This document shows, one piece after another, positions 31,696-41,866 of a stretch of 64,000 nucleotides of DNA. The position numbers were made by a program, and so were the translations under genes. Below the pieces are notes generated by a model. It was not told the DNA's origin. It saw nothing but the letters and a program-made list of their open reading frames with translations, and did not search any database. Position 1 is the first letter of the stretch; each line of letters opens with the position of its first letter. Origin of the DNA: Gaiellasilicea sp963829845 (GTDB lineage: Bacteria; Actinomycetota; Thermoleophilia; Gaiellales; Gaiellaceae); contig CAWHKD010000017.1 in the NCBI GenBank assembly GCA_963829845.1, positions 123,456-187,455 of the forward strand, in the 5' to 3' direction.

Positions 31696-34471
31696 TCAGA
31701 ACGTCTGAACTTTGCTCTCGGCGGCACTGAGCTTCCGTGCGAGCTCGGTGCGCGAGCGGACGCCGAGCTTGGCGTAGACGCGCGTCAGGTGACTCGCGAC
31801 CGTTCGCTCGGAGAGGAAGAGCGCGGCCGCGACCTCCGCGTTCGTCCGCCCGTTCGCGACGAGATTCGCAACCCGCTGCTCGGCGGGCGTGAGACCCTCG
31901 CTGCGCGTCCGCCCGCCGATCGCGCCCAACTCCTCCCCGGCCCGCTCGGCCCACCGTTCGGCTCCGATCTCCTCGAACCCGGCGCGGGCGAGCTCAATCG
32001 CGTCCCGGGCCGGTCTCTTCTGTCGAGCACGCCGCCGGATCACGCCGAGCGCGAGCAACGCTCGCGCGCGGCCGAACGGATCGCCGACTGTCTCGTGTTG
32101 CGCGACTGCCTCGGTGAGGAGGACGATCGCGGTCTCCACGTCGCCGATTGCGGCGGCGACGAGCCCCGACACCTGGTTGCGTGAGCGAGCACCCAGCCGC
32201 GCTCGAGCCGTCGCGCGGCGGCTTCCCAGGCGTCGAGCCGCTCCACGGCGTCGTGGACGAGCCCGAGCTCGAGCAGAGCCTCGACCTGCTCGGCGCGCCA
32301 CCAGGCCATGCTCGGCTCGGCAAGATCGGGCGCACCCGAGATCTGCTCCGCGGCTGTGAAGCGTGCGGCCGCAGGCTCGAGCTCGCCGCTCCAGAACTCG
32401 ACGACGGCGAGCACCGCCATGGGCGCGCTCACGCGCGAGCTGTGCACCTCGGCGAGGCGACAAGTCTCCGTCGCCAGCTCGCGCGCACGCTCCAGGTCGC
32501 CGCGGTGCGCGGCAACGAGCAGCAGCGGGTAGAGGCTCGGCGGCGCCTCCGCCTCGTCGCGCGCGTACTGGGAGCTCAGCGAGCGCTGCGCTGCTCGGCG
32601 AGCTCGGTCGCCCGCGCGAACCGCGCCGTGCGGAACTCGACGAGGGACAAGTACCAGAGGGCGTAGGCCGCCTCGCGCTCGTCGCGCTCGCTCCACCGCT
32701 CGTACATCGCCTCGAGCAGCGAGCGGGCTCTGTCGAAGAAGCACGACCAGACGAGAACGTGGGCGAGCGAGAAGCCGGCGTCCGCTGCGGCCCGGGTGGT
32801 CGGGGCGTCGGCGACGAGCCCGTAGGCCCGCTCGGCGAGCTCGAGCGAACCGCGTTTGCCGGCGTTGAAGCGGATCAGCGCCAGCCCGGCCAGCGCCGCC
32901 GCCTCGATCTCGCTGTCGTCAAGCCCCTCGGCGAGCTCGACCGCTGCCTGGGCGTGACGCTCGGCGGCAGCGAGCCCCTCCGTGAACCGGACGAGCAGGC
33001 TCAGCCGCTGGTGCAGTGTTGCCTGAAGTGCAGGCGGCGCTCCGGGCTCGAGCAGCGCCTCCCTCATCAGCGGAATCGACTGCTGCGGCCCCTCCTGCTC
33101 GATGTCGGCCAGGAGGGCCAGCGCGCCGGCCCGCTCGGGTCCCGGAGCAGCGCGCGCGAGCAGGTCGTTCACGAGGAGGCGCGCGCGGTCGACCTCACCG
33201 GCTGCGAGCTGCGCCCGCGCCGCCGCCACCGCGCGGCGATCGACATCCGAACGCAGCCCAGGCGGCGTCAGACGCAGCGCGTGCTCGCCGAGCTCGGCCG
33301 CGACGATCGGTGCGCCGACGACCTCCGCGATCATGCCGGCCTGCTCGAGTGTGGCCGCGAACTCGGCGTCCGGCTCCTCGGTCGAGAGCGCGAGGTGCCG
33401 CGCCCGCGCGAGCGGCTCGTCGACGATGCCGGCGAGACGGAGGTGCGACTGCTGGCGTTCTTCGGCGGACAGGCTCTGGTAGAGGACCGACGCGAGCAGC
33501 GGATGTGTGAAGCGAACGCCATCATCCGCGAGCTCGATCACGTTCGCATCGAGGGCTGGGTCGAGTGCGGCCCGTTCGATGCCCGCGGCGGCGAGCTGCG
33601 GCGGTTTCAGGCGCGCGTCCGCGGATGCGAGCACGAGCGCGTCACGTGTCGCGCCGGTGAAGCCGTCGAGGCGGGCTGAAACGAGTTCCTCGAGCCGCTC
33701 GGGCACCGGCAGCGGCTGAGTGGGATCCCGAACCCGACGCTCGGCGCCAAGCGCCCGTGCGAGCTCGAGAGCGTAGAACGGGTTCCCGCCGGACACCGCG
33801 TGCAGCCGCAGAAGCGTCGAGCGGGGCAGGCCGCCGGCGAGGAGCCTGCGCAGGACCTGATGCGTGGCGCCGACGCTGAGCGGCCCCACGCGAAGCCGCT
33901 CGATCTGGTCGGCTTCGAAAGCGTCCTCGACGGCGGGCGACTGCTCGGGCTCGCCGAGCCGTCGCGTCCAGATCAGGATGATGTCCGACTCCGGCAGCCG
34001 CCGGAGCGCGAACCCGAGCGCGTTTGCGGACGACGCGTCGAGCCACTGGAGATCGTCGATCGCGAGCACGAGCCCGTCGTCGGCCAGAAGCTCCAGTGCG
34101 CTCCGCACCGCGACGCCGAGCGCCCGCTGGTCGACGGGCCGTCCGTCTGCTTCCTCGACGAGCAGCGCCACCTCGAGCGCCCGACGCTGCGGTGGCGTCA
34201 GCGCCGGCAGCAGGTCGTCGAGGACGCCGTCGAGCAGGTCACCGAGGCCGACGTGCGCAAGCGCACGTTCGGACTCGGCGGGCCGCGTCGAGAGCACGCG
34301 GAGCCCACGCCTGCGGGCGTCCTCGACGGCAGCGTGCCAAAGCGTCGACTTCCCGATCCCGGCCTCACCTTCGAGCGCGATCGCGATCGGGCCGGTCGCG
34401 GCCTCACGCCGTTCGAGGAGCGCCGACAGCGCGCTGAGCTCCTCCTCCCTCCCGACAACGTCGACTGCCAT
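31696..34471 (-). pseudogene. Large LuxR-family ATPase regulator (LAL type) with two frameshifts
   Basis: Expected ~925 residues. Start ATG 34471 (MAVDVVGREEELSALSALLERR, with Walker A GEAGIGKST and a Walker B-like LVLAIDDLQWLD); then a large helical TPR-like region; C-terminus LTPAEQRVANLVANGRTNAEVAAALFLSERTVASHLTRVYAKLGVRSRTELARKL, a LuxR HTH. Two breaks: a 5-bp tandem duplication (CGCTG twice, 32584-32593) after RATELAEQRS, and a one-base loss near 32181 after GWVLAH. Both are needed to join the ATPase to its HTH. Without either intact, the protein would be cut before the DNA-binding part. Confidence 0.85.
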
Positions 34472-34499
34472 TCGACCACGCATCGTGACACGGGAGCGT

Positions 34500-34528
34500 G
34501 CGAAAGGCCCCGGACCGGGGCCTTTCGC
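34500..34528 (-). terminator. Intrinsic-like terminator of the MFS gene
   Basis: GCGAAAGGCCCC and GGGGCCTTTCGC (12 bp) with a GGACC loop, 26 bases downstream of the MFS stop on the minus strand, just upstream of the LAL regulator start. Confidence 0.65.
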
Positions 34529-34553
34529 GTCGAACGGAGAGCGTCGCGGGCGC

Positions 34554-36122
34554 TCAGGCGCCGTCGACTGCGGGGGCGCCGATCGGCGCCCCCACCGCGT
34601 TCGACCGGGACTCGGCCCGGCCGGGTGCCCGGACGGCGACGAACAGCGCGCCGAGGAGCAGGAGCGCCGCGCCGCCGATCAGACCGCGCGTGAAGCCGTG
34701 GAGGAAGGCCGTCTGCGCGTGCAGCACGAGCTGGTGGCCCTGCGGACCGAGGTGCTCACCGATCTGCTGCGCCGCGGCGAGCGACCCCCGGGCTTTTTCG
34801 CCGACGCCCGCGGGGGCGCTACCCGTCGAGTCGGCCATCTCCGCGCGGTAGACGCTGTTCATCAGGCTTCCCAGAACCGCGATCCCGAGAGCGCCACCTA
34901 GCTCGCGCGAGACGTCGTTGACGGCCGAGGCGACGCCTTGCTTGCTCCGCGGCAGCGACGACACGATCGCCGTCGTCGCCGGGGCTCCGGCGAGTGCCAT
35001 ACCGGCACCGAACGGCAACAGCCCGGCGAGGAAGTGGGCGTAGGAGGAGCCGACCTCGAGCGTCGAGAGGATGATGAAGCCGAGCGCCATCAGCGACAGG
35101 CCTGCCGCACCGGCGACGCGGACGCCGAACCGCGCCGCGATCGCGGGAGCGATGCGTGAGAGCGGGATGACGACGAGAGCCATCGGCACGAGCGCACCGG
35201 CCGCCTGCAGCGGCGAGTAGCCCATCACGAGCTGGAGGTACGGAAGCGCCAGGAAGAGGAAGCCGAAAGCGGCGAAGAACTGGACGGTCACGGAGAGGGT
35301 TCCGGAGGCGAAGCCGCGCCGGGCGAAGTGCCGCGGGTCGAGCATCGGCTCGCGGCGTCGCAGCTCCCAGAGCACGAACGCCGCCGCGCCGGCCAAGCCC
35401 GACACCAGGGCGACGATCGTCGTCGGCGTCCCCCAGCCGCGTTCGGGCCCTTCGATGACGCCGAAGATGAGTGCCGCGAGCGCCGCGGCCGAGAGGAGCG
35501 CGCCGACGGGGTCGAGCCGGGGCGCCCGCGCCTCGCGGGTGGCCGGCACGATCGCGAGCGTCCCGACGAGCGCGACGACGGCGAGGAGGACGTTGAGGAC
35601 GAAGATCGACTGCCAGGGAAGCCACTCGAGCAGGACACCAGACGCGAGCAGCCCGAGCACGCCGCCCCCGGCAGCGACGCCGACCCACGTCCCGACGGCC
35701 TTGCCGCGTTCCTCAGGCGGGAAGATGGTGGTGATCACGGACAGCGTGACGGGCATGATCATCGCCGCACCGACGCCCATGACGCCGCGGAGCGCGATCA
35801 GCTCGCCGGGGCTATTCAGGAAAACGGCCGCCAGCGAGGAAAGGCCGAAGAGCCCGAGGCCTGCGGCGAGCACCGGCTTGCGGCCGATCCGGTCGCCGAT
35901 CGCGCCTGCTGGGAGGAGCAGTGCCGCAAAGGCGAGCGCGTACGCCGCCACGATCCACTGCAGCTGCGTCTGCGAGGCGCCGGTGCTACGCGCGATCTCA
36001 GGCTGCGCCACGTTCAGGCTGGCGACGGCACCGACGACCATCATCAGCGCGAGGCACATGACCCTGAGCACTGCCCCTCGCTGCTTGCGTTCGTCCTGGA
36101 AAAGCTTCTTGCCGGGCATCAC
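34554..36122 (-). CDS. MFS multidrug exporter (DHA2/QacA-like)
   Basis: A 522-residue transporter with about 14 helices. IARSTGASQTQLQWIVAAYALAFAALLLPAGAIGDRIGRKPVLAAGLGLF includes the loop motif A; helix-5 motif C-like GTWVGVAAGGGVLGLLASGVLLEWLPWQSIFVLNV marks the DHA2 family. The adjacent divergent TetR gene with a palindromic operator between them suggests substrate-induced control. ATG 36122, alternative 36119. Confidence 0.93.
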   Translation of the reverse strand: MMPGKKLFQDERKQRGAVLRVMCLALMMVVGAVASLNVAQPEIARSTGASQTQLQWIVAAYALAFAALLLPAGAIGDRIGRKPVLAAGLGLFGLSSLAAVFLNSPGELIALRGVMGVGAAMIMPVTLSVITTIFPPEERGKAVGTWVGVAAGGGVLGLLASGVLLEWLPWQSIFVLNVLLAVVALVGTLAIVPATREARAPRLDPVGALLSAAALAALIFGVIEGPERGWGTPTTIVALVSGLAGAAAFVLWELRRREPMLDPRHFARRGFASGTLSVTVQFFAAFGFLFLALPYLQLVMGYSPLQAAGALVPMALVVIPLSRIAPAIAARFGVRVAGAAGLSLMALGFIILSTLEVGSSYAHFLAGLLPFGAGMALAGAPATTAIVSSLPRSKQGVASAVNDVSRELGGALGIAVLGSLMNSVYRAEMADSTGSAPAGVGEKARGSLAAAQQIGEHLGPQGHQLVLHAQTAFLHGFTRGLIGGAALLLLGALFVAVRAPGRAESRSNAVGAPIGAPAVDGA

Positions 36123-36149
36123 GAGCCTCCTGTGGTAAAGTCAACGCTT

Positions 36150-36161
36150 GTTGATATCAAC
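36150..36161. promoter_or_regulatory. Palindromic operator between MFS and TetR genes
   Basis: The perfect 12-bp palindrome GTTGATATCAAC is centred in the 57-base divergent gap and embedded in a longer imperfect dyad (TCAACGCTTGTTGATATCAACGACTG, with arms around it; nearby TCAAC and GTTGA are repeated). It is the natural site for the neighbouring TetR protein. Confidence 0.65.
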
Positions 36162-36178
36162 GACTGTAGACTTCCGAG

Positions 36179-36829
36179 GTGACGATGTCAAGTCCAATCG
36201 AGAACTCCGCGAAGCGAAGCGGGCGACGACCCGGGCCGACGACGACACGCGAGGCGATCGCCGAGGCGGCGCGGCGTCAGTTCGCCGAGCTCGGCTACGA
36301 CCGCGCGACGATGCGTGGGATCGCGGGCGAGGCCGGCGTCGACGCCGCGCTCGTCGTGCGCTTCTACGGCTCGAAGGACGCGCTCTTCCAGGAGGTCATG
36401 GCCCTCCCTCCAGCCGTCGCGGAGGCCATCGCCGGTCTGGCTGAAGGACCGAGGGCGACGGTCGGCCGCCGCCTGGCCGAAGCCATCGTCGGGATGCTGG
36501 AGAACCCGCAGTCGCGCTCGATCGTCGTCGGGCGCATCCGCTCCGCCTCCTCACATCCCGACGCGGCGGCGCTCGTCCGGGAGACGGTGACGCGCGACCT
36601 CGGCAGGCTCGTCGCGGCGGTGACCGACGACGAGCCCGAGAACCGTGCAGTCCTCGTCGGCTCACAGGTCGTCGGGCTCGCGCTTGCCCGCCACGTCGTC
36701 CGCGTGGAGCCGCTCGCGTCGCTTCCGGCCGCCGACGTGATCGACTACATCGCGCCGGTCTTCCAGCACTATCTCGTCGGACCGCTCAGGAGCGCGTCGG
36801 TCGCGTCGTCCGCGACCCCGTCGAAGTAG
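36179..36829 (+). CDS. TetR-family transcriptional repressor
   Basis: A 216-residue TetR protein. The HTH is at residues ~20-70: TREAIAEAARRQFAELGYDRATMRGIAGEAGVDAALVVRFYGSKDALF. The C-terminal ligand domain is generic. GTG 36179 is used; ATG 36185 is an alternative start. Divergent from the MFS exporter with an operator between, so it probably represses both and is released by an exported compound. Its last 61 bases overlap the convergent DUF1810 gene. Confidence 0.92.
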   Translation: MTMSSPIENSAKRSGRRPGPTTTREAIAEAARRQFAELGYDRATMRGIAGEAGVDAALVVRFYGSKDALFQEVMALPPAVAEAIAGLAEGPRATVGRRLAEAIVGMLENPQSRSIVVGRIRSASSHPDAAALVRETVTRDLGRLVAAVTDDEPENRAVLVGSQVVGLALARHVVRVEPLASLPAADVIDYIAPVFQHYLVGPLRSASVASSATPSK

Positions 36830-37200
36830 CGGTCTAGACCGTCGCGGAAGAGCGGATTCTCGGGAGCCGCACGGGCGAACAGCGTCAGCGACGACCGCAG
36901 TTTCATCGCGTCGACCGGGCCGAAGATCTCCACCGCGGTTCGACCTCTCAGCTCGTTCAGGACGCGCACGCACTCCTGCAGGCGCGTTCCCAGGATCGGA
37001 TGCGCAAGGTACGCACGTGCCTCCTCGAGCGACGAGATCGCGTAGCGCCTCGACGTCTCGCTCATGCCGAGCCCTGCGATCTGCGGGAAGACGAACCACA
37101 TCCAGTGGCTCGTCTTCCGCCCGGCCCGCAGCTCGGCGAGGGCGGCCGTGTACGTCCCTCTCGCGTCCTGTGCGTTAACGAACCGCTCGAGGTCCGGCAT
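36769..37200 (-). CDS. DUF1810 family protein
   Basis: A 143-residue protein with the DUF1810 signature: DLERFVNAQDARGTYTAALAELRAGRKTSHWMWFVFPQIAGLGMSETSRRYAISSLEEARAYLAHPILGTRLQECVRVL. Function unknown; related to the calpastatin-like DUF. Start at ATG 37200, two bases before the start of the propeller gene's stop. Convergent overlap with the TetR gene. Confidence 0.85.
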   Translation of the reverse strand: MPDLERFVNAQDARGTYTAALAELRAGRKTSHWMWFVFPQIAGLGMSETSRRYAISSLEEARAYLAHPILGTRLQECVRVLNELRGRTAVEIFGPVDAMKLRSSLTLFARAAPENPLFRDGLDRYFDGVADDATDALLSGPTR

Positions 37201-37202
37201 CG

Positions 37203-38183
37203 CTAGCGAGTCCGGACGACGACGAGCTTGTCGACGCCGGACTCCGCGCCCCACACCTCGCCCGGACGGCCGAGGATCTGCCTGACGTTCGCGGGCGAGC
37301 TCGGAAGCCTGATGCGGGTGAACCTCTCGGTCTTGGGGTCGAAGCGCACCAGGGCGTTCGCGCCGAAGTCGCTCAGCCAGACGACGTCCTTGTCGTCGAC
37401 GTAGAGCGCGTACGGCATCGGCGTCGAGCCGGGGAGCCGCCACTCGCGCCAGCGACCGGTGGCAGGCGCATACATCGCAACCTTGCCGGCATTCCACTCG
37501 CTCACCCAGATCCGCCCCTTCGAGTCCGACCATGCGCGTCGCGCGCCCTGGCCGCGCGTCGGCGGGCTGAGGACGCGGACGGTGGAGCGCACGACGTCGA
37601 TCCGGCCGAGGTAGCTGCCTGCGAGCGAGGCGTAGTAGACGACGCCCGAGGGCGTCACGGTGATCCCGTACGGACCCTGGCCTCTCGGTGCTTGGAACAC
37701 GCGCACCTTGCCGACCTTCGGATCGAGCCGCCCGTAGATCCCACTCTGCCCGGTGAACCAGAGCACCCCGCGCCGGTCGAAGACGGCGGTGTTCAGGTTG
37801 GCGTAGCCCGAGGACGCCGGCAGCGGGAACACCCGCACGCGCCGCGTCTTCGGGTCGACGCGGACGATCGCGTTCAGCCCGCCATCGGTGACCCACGGCG
37901 CTCCGTCGGGCCCGACGATGACGCCGTGCGGCGCCGAGCCTTCGCCGAGGGCGACGTGCCGTGTCTTGCCGGTCTTCGGGTCGAGCCAGCCCAACTCGCC
38001 CGAGCCCTGCGCGGTGTACCAAACGCCGCCGTCGCGCGCGGGAGCGACATCATGGGGCCGGCTTCCGGCCGGGACGGGATACTCGCGGACGGTGGGCGCC
38101 GTCGAGCTCGTCCCGCCGGCCGCGGAACCCGCGACGCCCGCGAGCACGACCAGGCAGAGCGGCAGGAACCTACTTGCTCGCAA
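37203..38183 (-). CDS. Secreted beta-propeller protein (streptogramin lyase Vgb-like)
   Basis: A 326-residue exported protein with a signal at residues ~1-23. It is built of repeated ~40-residue blades with the pattern PHDVAPARDGGVWYTAQGSGELGWLDPKTGKTR, PHGVIVGPDGAPWVTDGGLNAIVRVDPKTRRVRVF, YGITVTPSGVVYYASLAGSYLGRID and so on, as in virginiamycin B lyase and related NHL propellers. Real streptogramin lyases have an active-site His/Lys; whether it is conserved cannot be settled by eye. Overlaps the hydrolase gene by 14 bases. Confidence 0.85.
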   Translation of the reverse strand: MRASRFLPLCLVVLAGVAGSAAGGTSSTAPTVREYPVPAGSRPHDVAPARDGGVWYTAQGSGELGWLDPKTGKTRHVALGEGSAPHGVIVGPDGAPWVTDGGLNAIVRVDPKTRRVRVFPLPASSGYANLNTAVFDRRGVLWFTGQSGIYGRLDPKVGKVRVFQAPRGQGPYGITVTPSGVVYYASLAGSYLGRIDVVRSTVRVLSPPTRGQGARRAWSDSKGRIWVSEWNAGKVAMYAPATGRWREWRLPGSTPMPYALYVDDKDVVWLSDFGANALVRFDPKTERFTRIRLPSSPANVRQILGRPGEVWGAESGVDKLVVVRTR

Positions 38184-39088
38184 CGTATGTGCCGAACCAG
38201 TCGAGCATCCGACGATACGCGGCCGCTGCCGCAGCCGGGTCGTGCCGTGAGCTCGTCGGGTTGAAGAACGCGTGGTCGACGCCCGGGTACGTGACGATCT
38301 GGTGCCGAAGCTTCGCCTGCCGAAGCGCCGCCCGCGCCGCCGCGCGGCTGGCGTTCACCCTCGAGTCGAGCTCGGCGTAGATCCCGAGCACCGCCGCCTT
38401 GGCGCCTGCGAGGTTCCCGCCCTCGGGAAACGGCCCGTAGAAGGGCACGGCGGCCGCGAGGCGCGACTCCTTCGCCGCCAGCAGCCGCCACGTCATCCCA
38501 CCGCCGAAGCAGAACCCAATCGCCGCGACCTTCTTCCCAGGAAGCCGTCGGCGGACCTCCGTCACCCCCGCCTTCAGGTCGGCGACGAGGCGCGACTCGG
38601 GAGCCGCGCCCAGCGCGGACATCGCTTCGAACTCGTCCTCGAACGAGCCCGTCCCGCCCTCCTCCGACAACAGGTCGATCGCCAGCGCGGAGTAACCGCT
38701 TCCGGCGAGGCGGCCGGCGATCGCGCGGATCGAGTCGTTGAGTCCTCGGTTCTCGTGGATCACGAGCACGCCGCCACGAGGCTTCGCCGCCGCCGCCCAC
38801 GCGCCCATCAGCTTCCGGCCCCCCGGACCCTCGGAAGACGATCTCGCGCGTCGGCCTCGCCGCGACGAGGACGTCGACCGTCGTCGGGCGGTTCGTCGCG
38901 GGCGCGCGCGAAGCGGCCCGGACTCTGGCCTTCGCCTCCTCGGCGAGGAACGCCGCGAGCAGCGATGCCGACGCGGCGGCACCGAGCCCGAGCAATCCCA
39001 GGCGACGCAAAGCCTCCCGCCGCGAGATCAGCCCGTCCGCATGATCCTCGGCGACCTCCTCCGCCAGATACCGCTGCAGCTCCGTCAC
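38170..39088 (-). pseudogene. Tat-exported dienelactone hydrolase with a +1 frameshift
   Basis: From ATG 39088 the protein begins MTELQRYLAEEVAEDHADGL, then ISRREALRRLGLLGLGAAASASLLAAFL, a twin-arginine-type export signal. After TREIVF the frame breaks; the hydrolase continues in another frame as GPGGRKLMGAWAAAAKPRGGVLVIHENRGLNDSIRAIAGRL and the nucleophile elbow GFCFGGG (Cys) with VDHAFFNPTS at the end. One extra base in the CCC run at 38828-38830 (forward) explains the shift. An assembly slip or a real break. Confidence 0.75.
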
Positions 39089-39115
39089 GACCGACCCCCT
39101 CGTCTCTTCTCCGAG

Positions 39116-39775
39116 CTACGCCGGAGCAGGTTGACCGGATTGCCCGACGCCGAGGCGATCGAGCCACAGCGCGGCGAGGAAGAGGCAGCCGAAGGCGACG
39201 GTCCCGAAGGGGAACGGGTGGCCGCCGAGCGCCGCGATCGTCGCGATCGCGAGCAGGATCACAGGCCCGCGGCCGACCTGACGGCGGCGCGCGCCGACCG
39301 TCAGCATCGCGAGCGCCATCACCAGGCCGAGAATGGCAATGGCTCCGATCGCGAAGACGGCAGGGTCGAAGCCCGGCCAGTCCTTGACGACTTCGAAGAC
39401 CGCGTTCTGCTCCGCGACGGGGAGATCTCTCGCGGCACGCATGGCGAGTCCGGTGGCGATTCCGGCGATCGCGTCGTAGGCGCTGAAGAAGACGAGCGCG
39501 AGCACGAGACCCAGCCGCGTCGCCCAGTGCCCGAGCACGCCGAGGTTCTGCGCCAGCAGCGCGATCGACAGCACCAGGAACGGGAAGAGGATGAGCTGAA
39601 TCGCATGGAAGAGGGCGAACCAGCCGGCCACCTCCATCACCGCGGCGGCAGTCACGTCGGGCTGCGGGTGAAAGACCTCGTAGACGGCAAGGACGAGCGG
39701 CGGCGCGAGGATCAACACACGGCGAAGCGTGAACGACAGCTGACCAGCCTGTGCGGAGGTTGCGACGATCGTCAC
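39116..39775 (-). CDS. Membrane protein of unknown function (six or so helices)
   Basis: A 219-residue hydrophobic protein, starting at ATG 39775. About six transmembrane segments (VLILAPPLVLAVYEVFHP, GWFALFHAIQLILFPFLVLSIALLAQNLGV, LGLVLALVFFSAYDAIAGIATGLAM, ILGLVMALAMLTVG, ILLAIATIAAL, VAFGCLFLAALWL). I do not recognise the family with confidence. It is next to the Tat-exported hydrolase gene in the same direction. Confidence 0.65.
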   Translation of the reverse strand: MTIVATSAQAGQLSFTLRRVLILAPPLVLAVYEVFHPQPDVTAAAVMEVAGWFALFHAIQLILFPFLVLSIALLAQNLGVLGHWATRLGLVLALVFFSAYDAIAGIATGLAMRAARDLPVAEQNAVFEVVKDWPGFDPAVFAIGAIAILGLVMALAMLTVGARRRQVGRGPVILLAIATIAALGGHPFPFGTVAFGCLFLAALWLDRLGVGQSGQPAPA

Positions 39776-39832
39776 AAGCCGATCCTGAGCCTCCCCACCC
39801 GGTGAGTCAAGCTCCCCATGGCTTCCTGCGGC

Positions 39833-41866
39833 TCAGGCGACTTCGACCGGCGCTGCTCGCTCGGCAGACGTCGACGCGGTGCCGTTCTGCCCACCCTGGA
39901 GCTGGCGCCGCCAGCCCGCAAGGATGCCGTGGACGCTCGCTGCGCCGAGGATCGGCCCCGACGGCACCTCGAGATTTGCCGGATGGAGGATGAACGGACG
40001 CGTCTGCAGCCCGCCGATGCCGCCGTGGAAGGAGATCAGCTCCTCGAACGCGCAGCCCTCGTCGAGCTCGGGGTCGTAGAAGCTGCCGACCATGATGTCG
40101 CCGACGTGCTCGAAGCCGTCGGTTCGCAGCAGGTGTTGCGGGGCCGTGGGTGAGAAGTGCGCCAGCGGGTCCTCCCCTTCGACGCGGCCCTCGGCGAGGA
40201 AGTGAATGCCGTTGCCGCCGATCGCGACCGCTCCCCGCGCGGATGACCGGACGAGCAGCCAGCCGACGTGGGGATGGGAGCGAAGCGCGGGGATCAGGTC
40301 AGGATGGCGCTCCTCGATCTCCTCGAGCGTCAGGCGGCGGCGCTCCTCCATCAGATAGATGAGGCCGAGGTTGCCCGAGCCGAGCACGACGACGTCTCGG
40401 TCGGAGACGTCGTTCTTCGGCCGCTTCGCCTTCTTGCCGGTGGCGTCGCTGACCGCGTTTCCGACCATCGCGCTCTGCTCGTCCCCGCCGGCGATCCCCT
40501 CGACGGCGCCGTGAGCGAGCGAGCGCTCGACCAGCTCGTCGAGGCCGTAGCCGTTGCGCTGCTTGAAGGTCGCACCCTGGGTCTGACCGTGGTCCGAGAG
40601 AACGACGATCTCGTACGGGCGCGGGGCGTAGCGGCGCGCGTGCTCGATGTGGGCGAAGTGGTCGTCGAGCTTGCGCAGCGCCTCGAGCGTGTCGGCGCGC
40701 TCGAGCCCCGAGTGGTGCGCCACCTCGTCGTAGCTCGAGAACGTTGCGTACACCGCGGGCCGTCCACGCATCATGTCGGTGAGGACGCCGGAGACGATCA
40801 GGTCGCGCACAAACACGCAGAGCGCCCCTCGCATCAGGGGGTAGATGCCGCCGCGGTGGCCGCGTGGCCTGACGTCGCGGCGGATCGCGCGCAGCGCGGC
40901 CGTCCACTCGAGGACCACCTCCCAGACGAAGAGGACGAGGGTTCGCGTTGCGTTGTCGCCGTTCGCAAAGAACGCCCGATAGCCCGGATTGGACTTCTTC
41001 TCCTCCTCCATCCGGCTGACAGTGAGGATCACGGCGTCCGCCTCGCCCGAGAGCAGATTCCCGCGACTCGCACCGCCGTCGGTGAGCAGGCCGATGCCGG
41101 TCCCGAGACGCCGCTCGAGCTCGGCGCAGTCGGGCGGCGCCGAGCAGGTCATCAGCCTCGCCGTCTCCTTCTCCACCCAGCGGAACGCGGAGATGTCCTC
41201 GTTCGAGCCGAGCAGGATCCCCGCCTGGCTGGCGCCGGTCTGTGAGGAGAGGTCGGTCTCCCACTCTGCCAGTCGGTGCGTGTCGGCCAGCCAGCGCGCC
41301 ATCGTCGGTGCATTGCCGTCGCGCATCGCCCGGCGCAGCACGGGCAGCGCCAACCCGTCGATCTCGAGGTAAACGATTCCCGCGACGTCGGTGCTGGCGA
41401 TGATGCCCTGCCGGCGCGCGATCCGCTGCGCGATCCGGATCGACGACGTGTCGTCCGACCCCAGGAACACCGCAAGCACGACGCTCACCGCGGCGACCAC
41501 GAGCGCGGCGAGCAGTGCCCAGCCAAAGTTGTCGACCTCGAGCACGCCGTCGGTCAGGTCGGCGGCGATCAGGAGGATGAGCGCGTCCGCGATCAGGACG
41601 AGCAGGAAGCCGAGCACGAGCGTGAGCGGCAGCTTCAGCGCGGCGAGCACGGGCGGGATCACCGCGTTCAGCGCCGCGACGATCACCGCGACGACGAGGG
41701 CGCCCCAGAAGCTCTTGACGTCGACGCCCGGCAGGAGCCCGGCGGCCACCATCAGCGCGATGCCGGTGCCGAGCCAGGAGATGAGGAGCGGGAAGAGCCT
41801 CAGCCGGGGTCGCTCGGGCCGCCAGCCCCCGGAGTGGCCGTAGGACTTCTCGGGGGCGCTAGACAT
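39833..41866 (-). CDS. Holin-like membrane domain fused to a type I phosphodiesterase/alkaline-phosphatase-like domain
   Basis: A 677-residue fusion starting at ATG 41866. Residues ~20-135 are four hydrophobic helices of the phage-holin (DUF/holin_4) type (LISWLGTGIALMVAAGLLPGVDVKSFWGALVVAVIVAALNAVIPPVLAAL). Residues ~155-650 belong to the alkaline-phosphatase-like superfamily: EIDGLALPVLRRAMRDGNAPTMARWL, a Thr/Ser region in LSSQTGASQAG, then SSYDEVAHHSG and VVLSDHGQTQG for metal binding. It overlaps the flippase-like gene by eight bases. The substrate (a nucleotide or phospholipid?) is unknown. Confidence 0.85.
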   Translation of the reverse strand: MSSAPEKSYGHSGGWRPERPRLRLFPLLISWLGTGIALMVAAGLLPGVDVKSFWGALVVAVIVAALNAVIPPVLAALKLPLTLVLGFLLVLIADALILLIAADLTDGVLEVDNFGWALLAALVVAAVSVVLAVFLGSDDTSSIRIAQRIARRQGIIASTDVAGIVYLEIDGLALPVLRRAMRDGNAPTMARWLADTHRLAEWETDLSSQTGASQAGILLGSNEDISAFRWVEKETARLMTCSAPPDCAELERRLGTGIGLLTDGGASRGNLLSGEADAVILTVSRMEEEKKSNPGYRAFFANGDNATRTLVLFVWEVVLEWTAALRAIRRDVRPRGHRGGIYPLMRGALCVFVRDLIVSGVLTDMMRGRPAVYATFSSYDEVAHHSGLERADTLEALRKLDDHFAHIEHARRYAPRPYEIVVLSDHGQTQGATFKQRNGYGLDELVERSLAHGAVEGIAGGDEQSAMVGNAVSDATGKKAKRPKNDVSDRDVVVLGSGNLGLIYLMEERRRLTLEEIEERHPDLIPALRSHPHVGWLLVRSSARGAVAIGGNGIHFLAEGRVEGEDPLAHFSPTAPQHLLRTDGFEHVGDIMVGSFYDPELDEGCAFEELISFHGGIGGLQTRPFILHPANLEVPSGPILGAASVHGILAGWRRQLQGGQNGTASTSAERAAPVEVA

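Noticed and set aside
30113..31954. A 613-aa reverse frame joining the DUF4242-like gene to the haloperoxidase region
   Set aside because: Only its first ~80 residues after ATG 31657 are family-like; the rest is the wrong frame over the haloperoxidase gene. The true continuation needs the frameshift.
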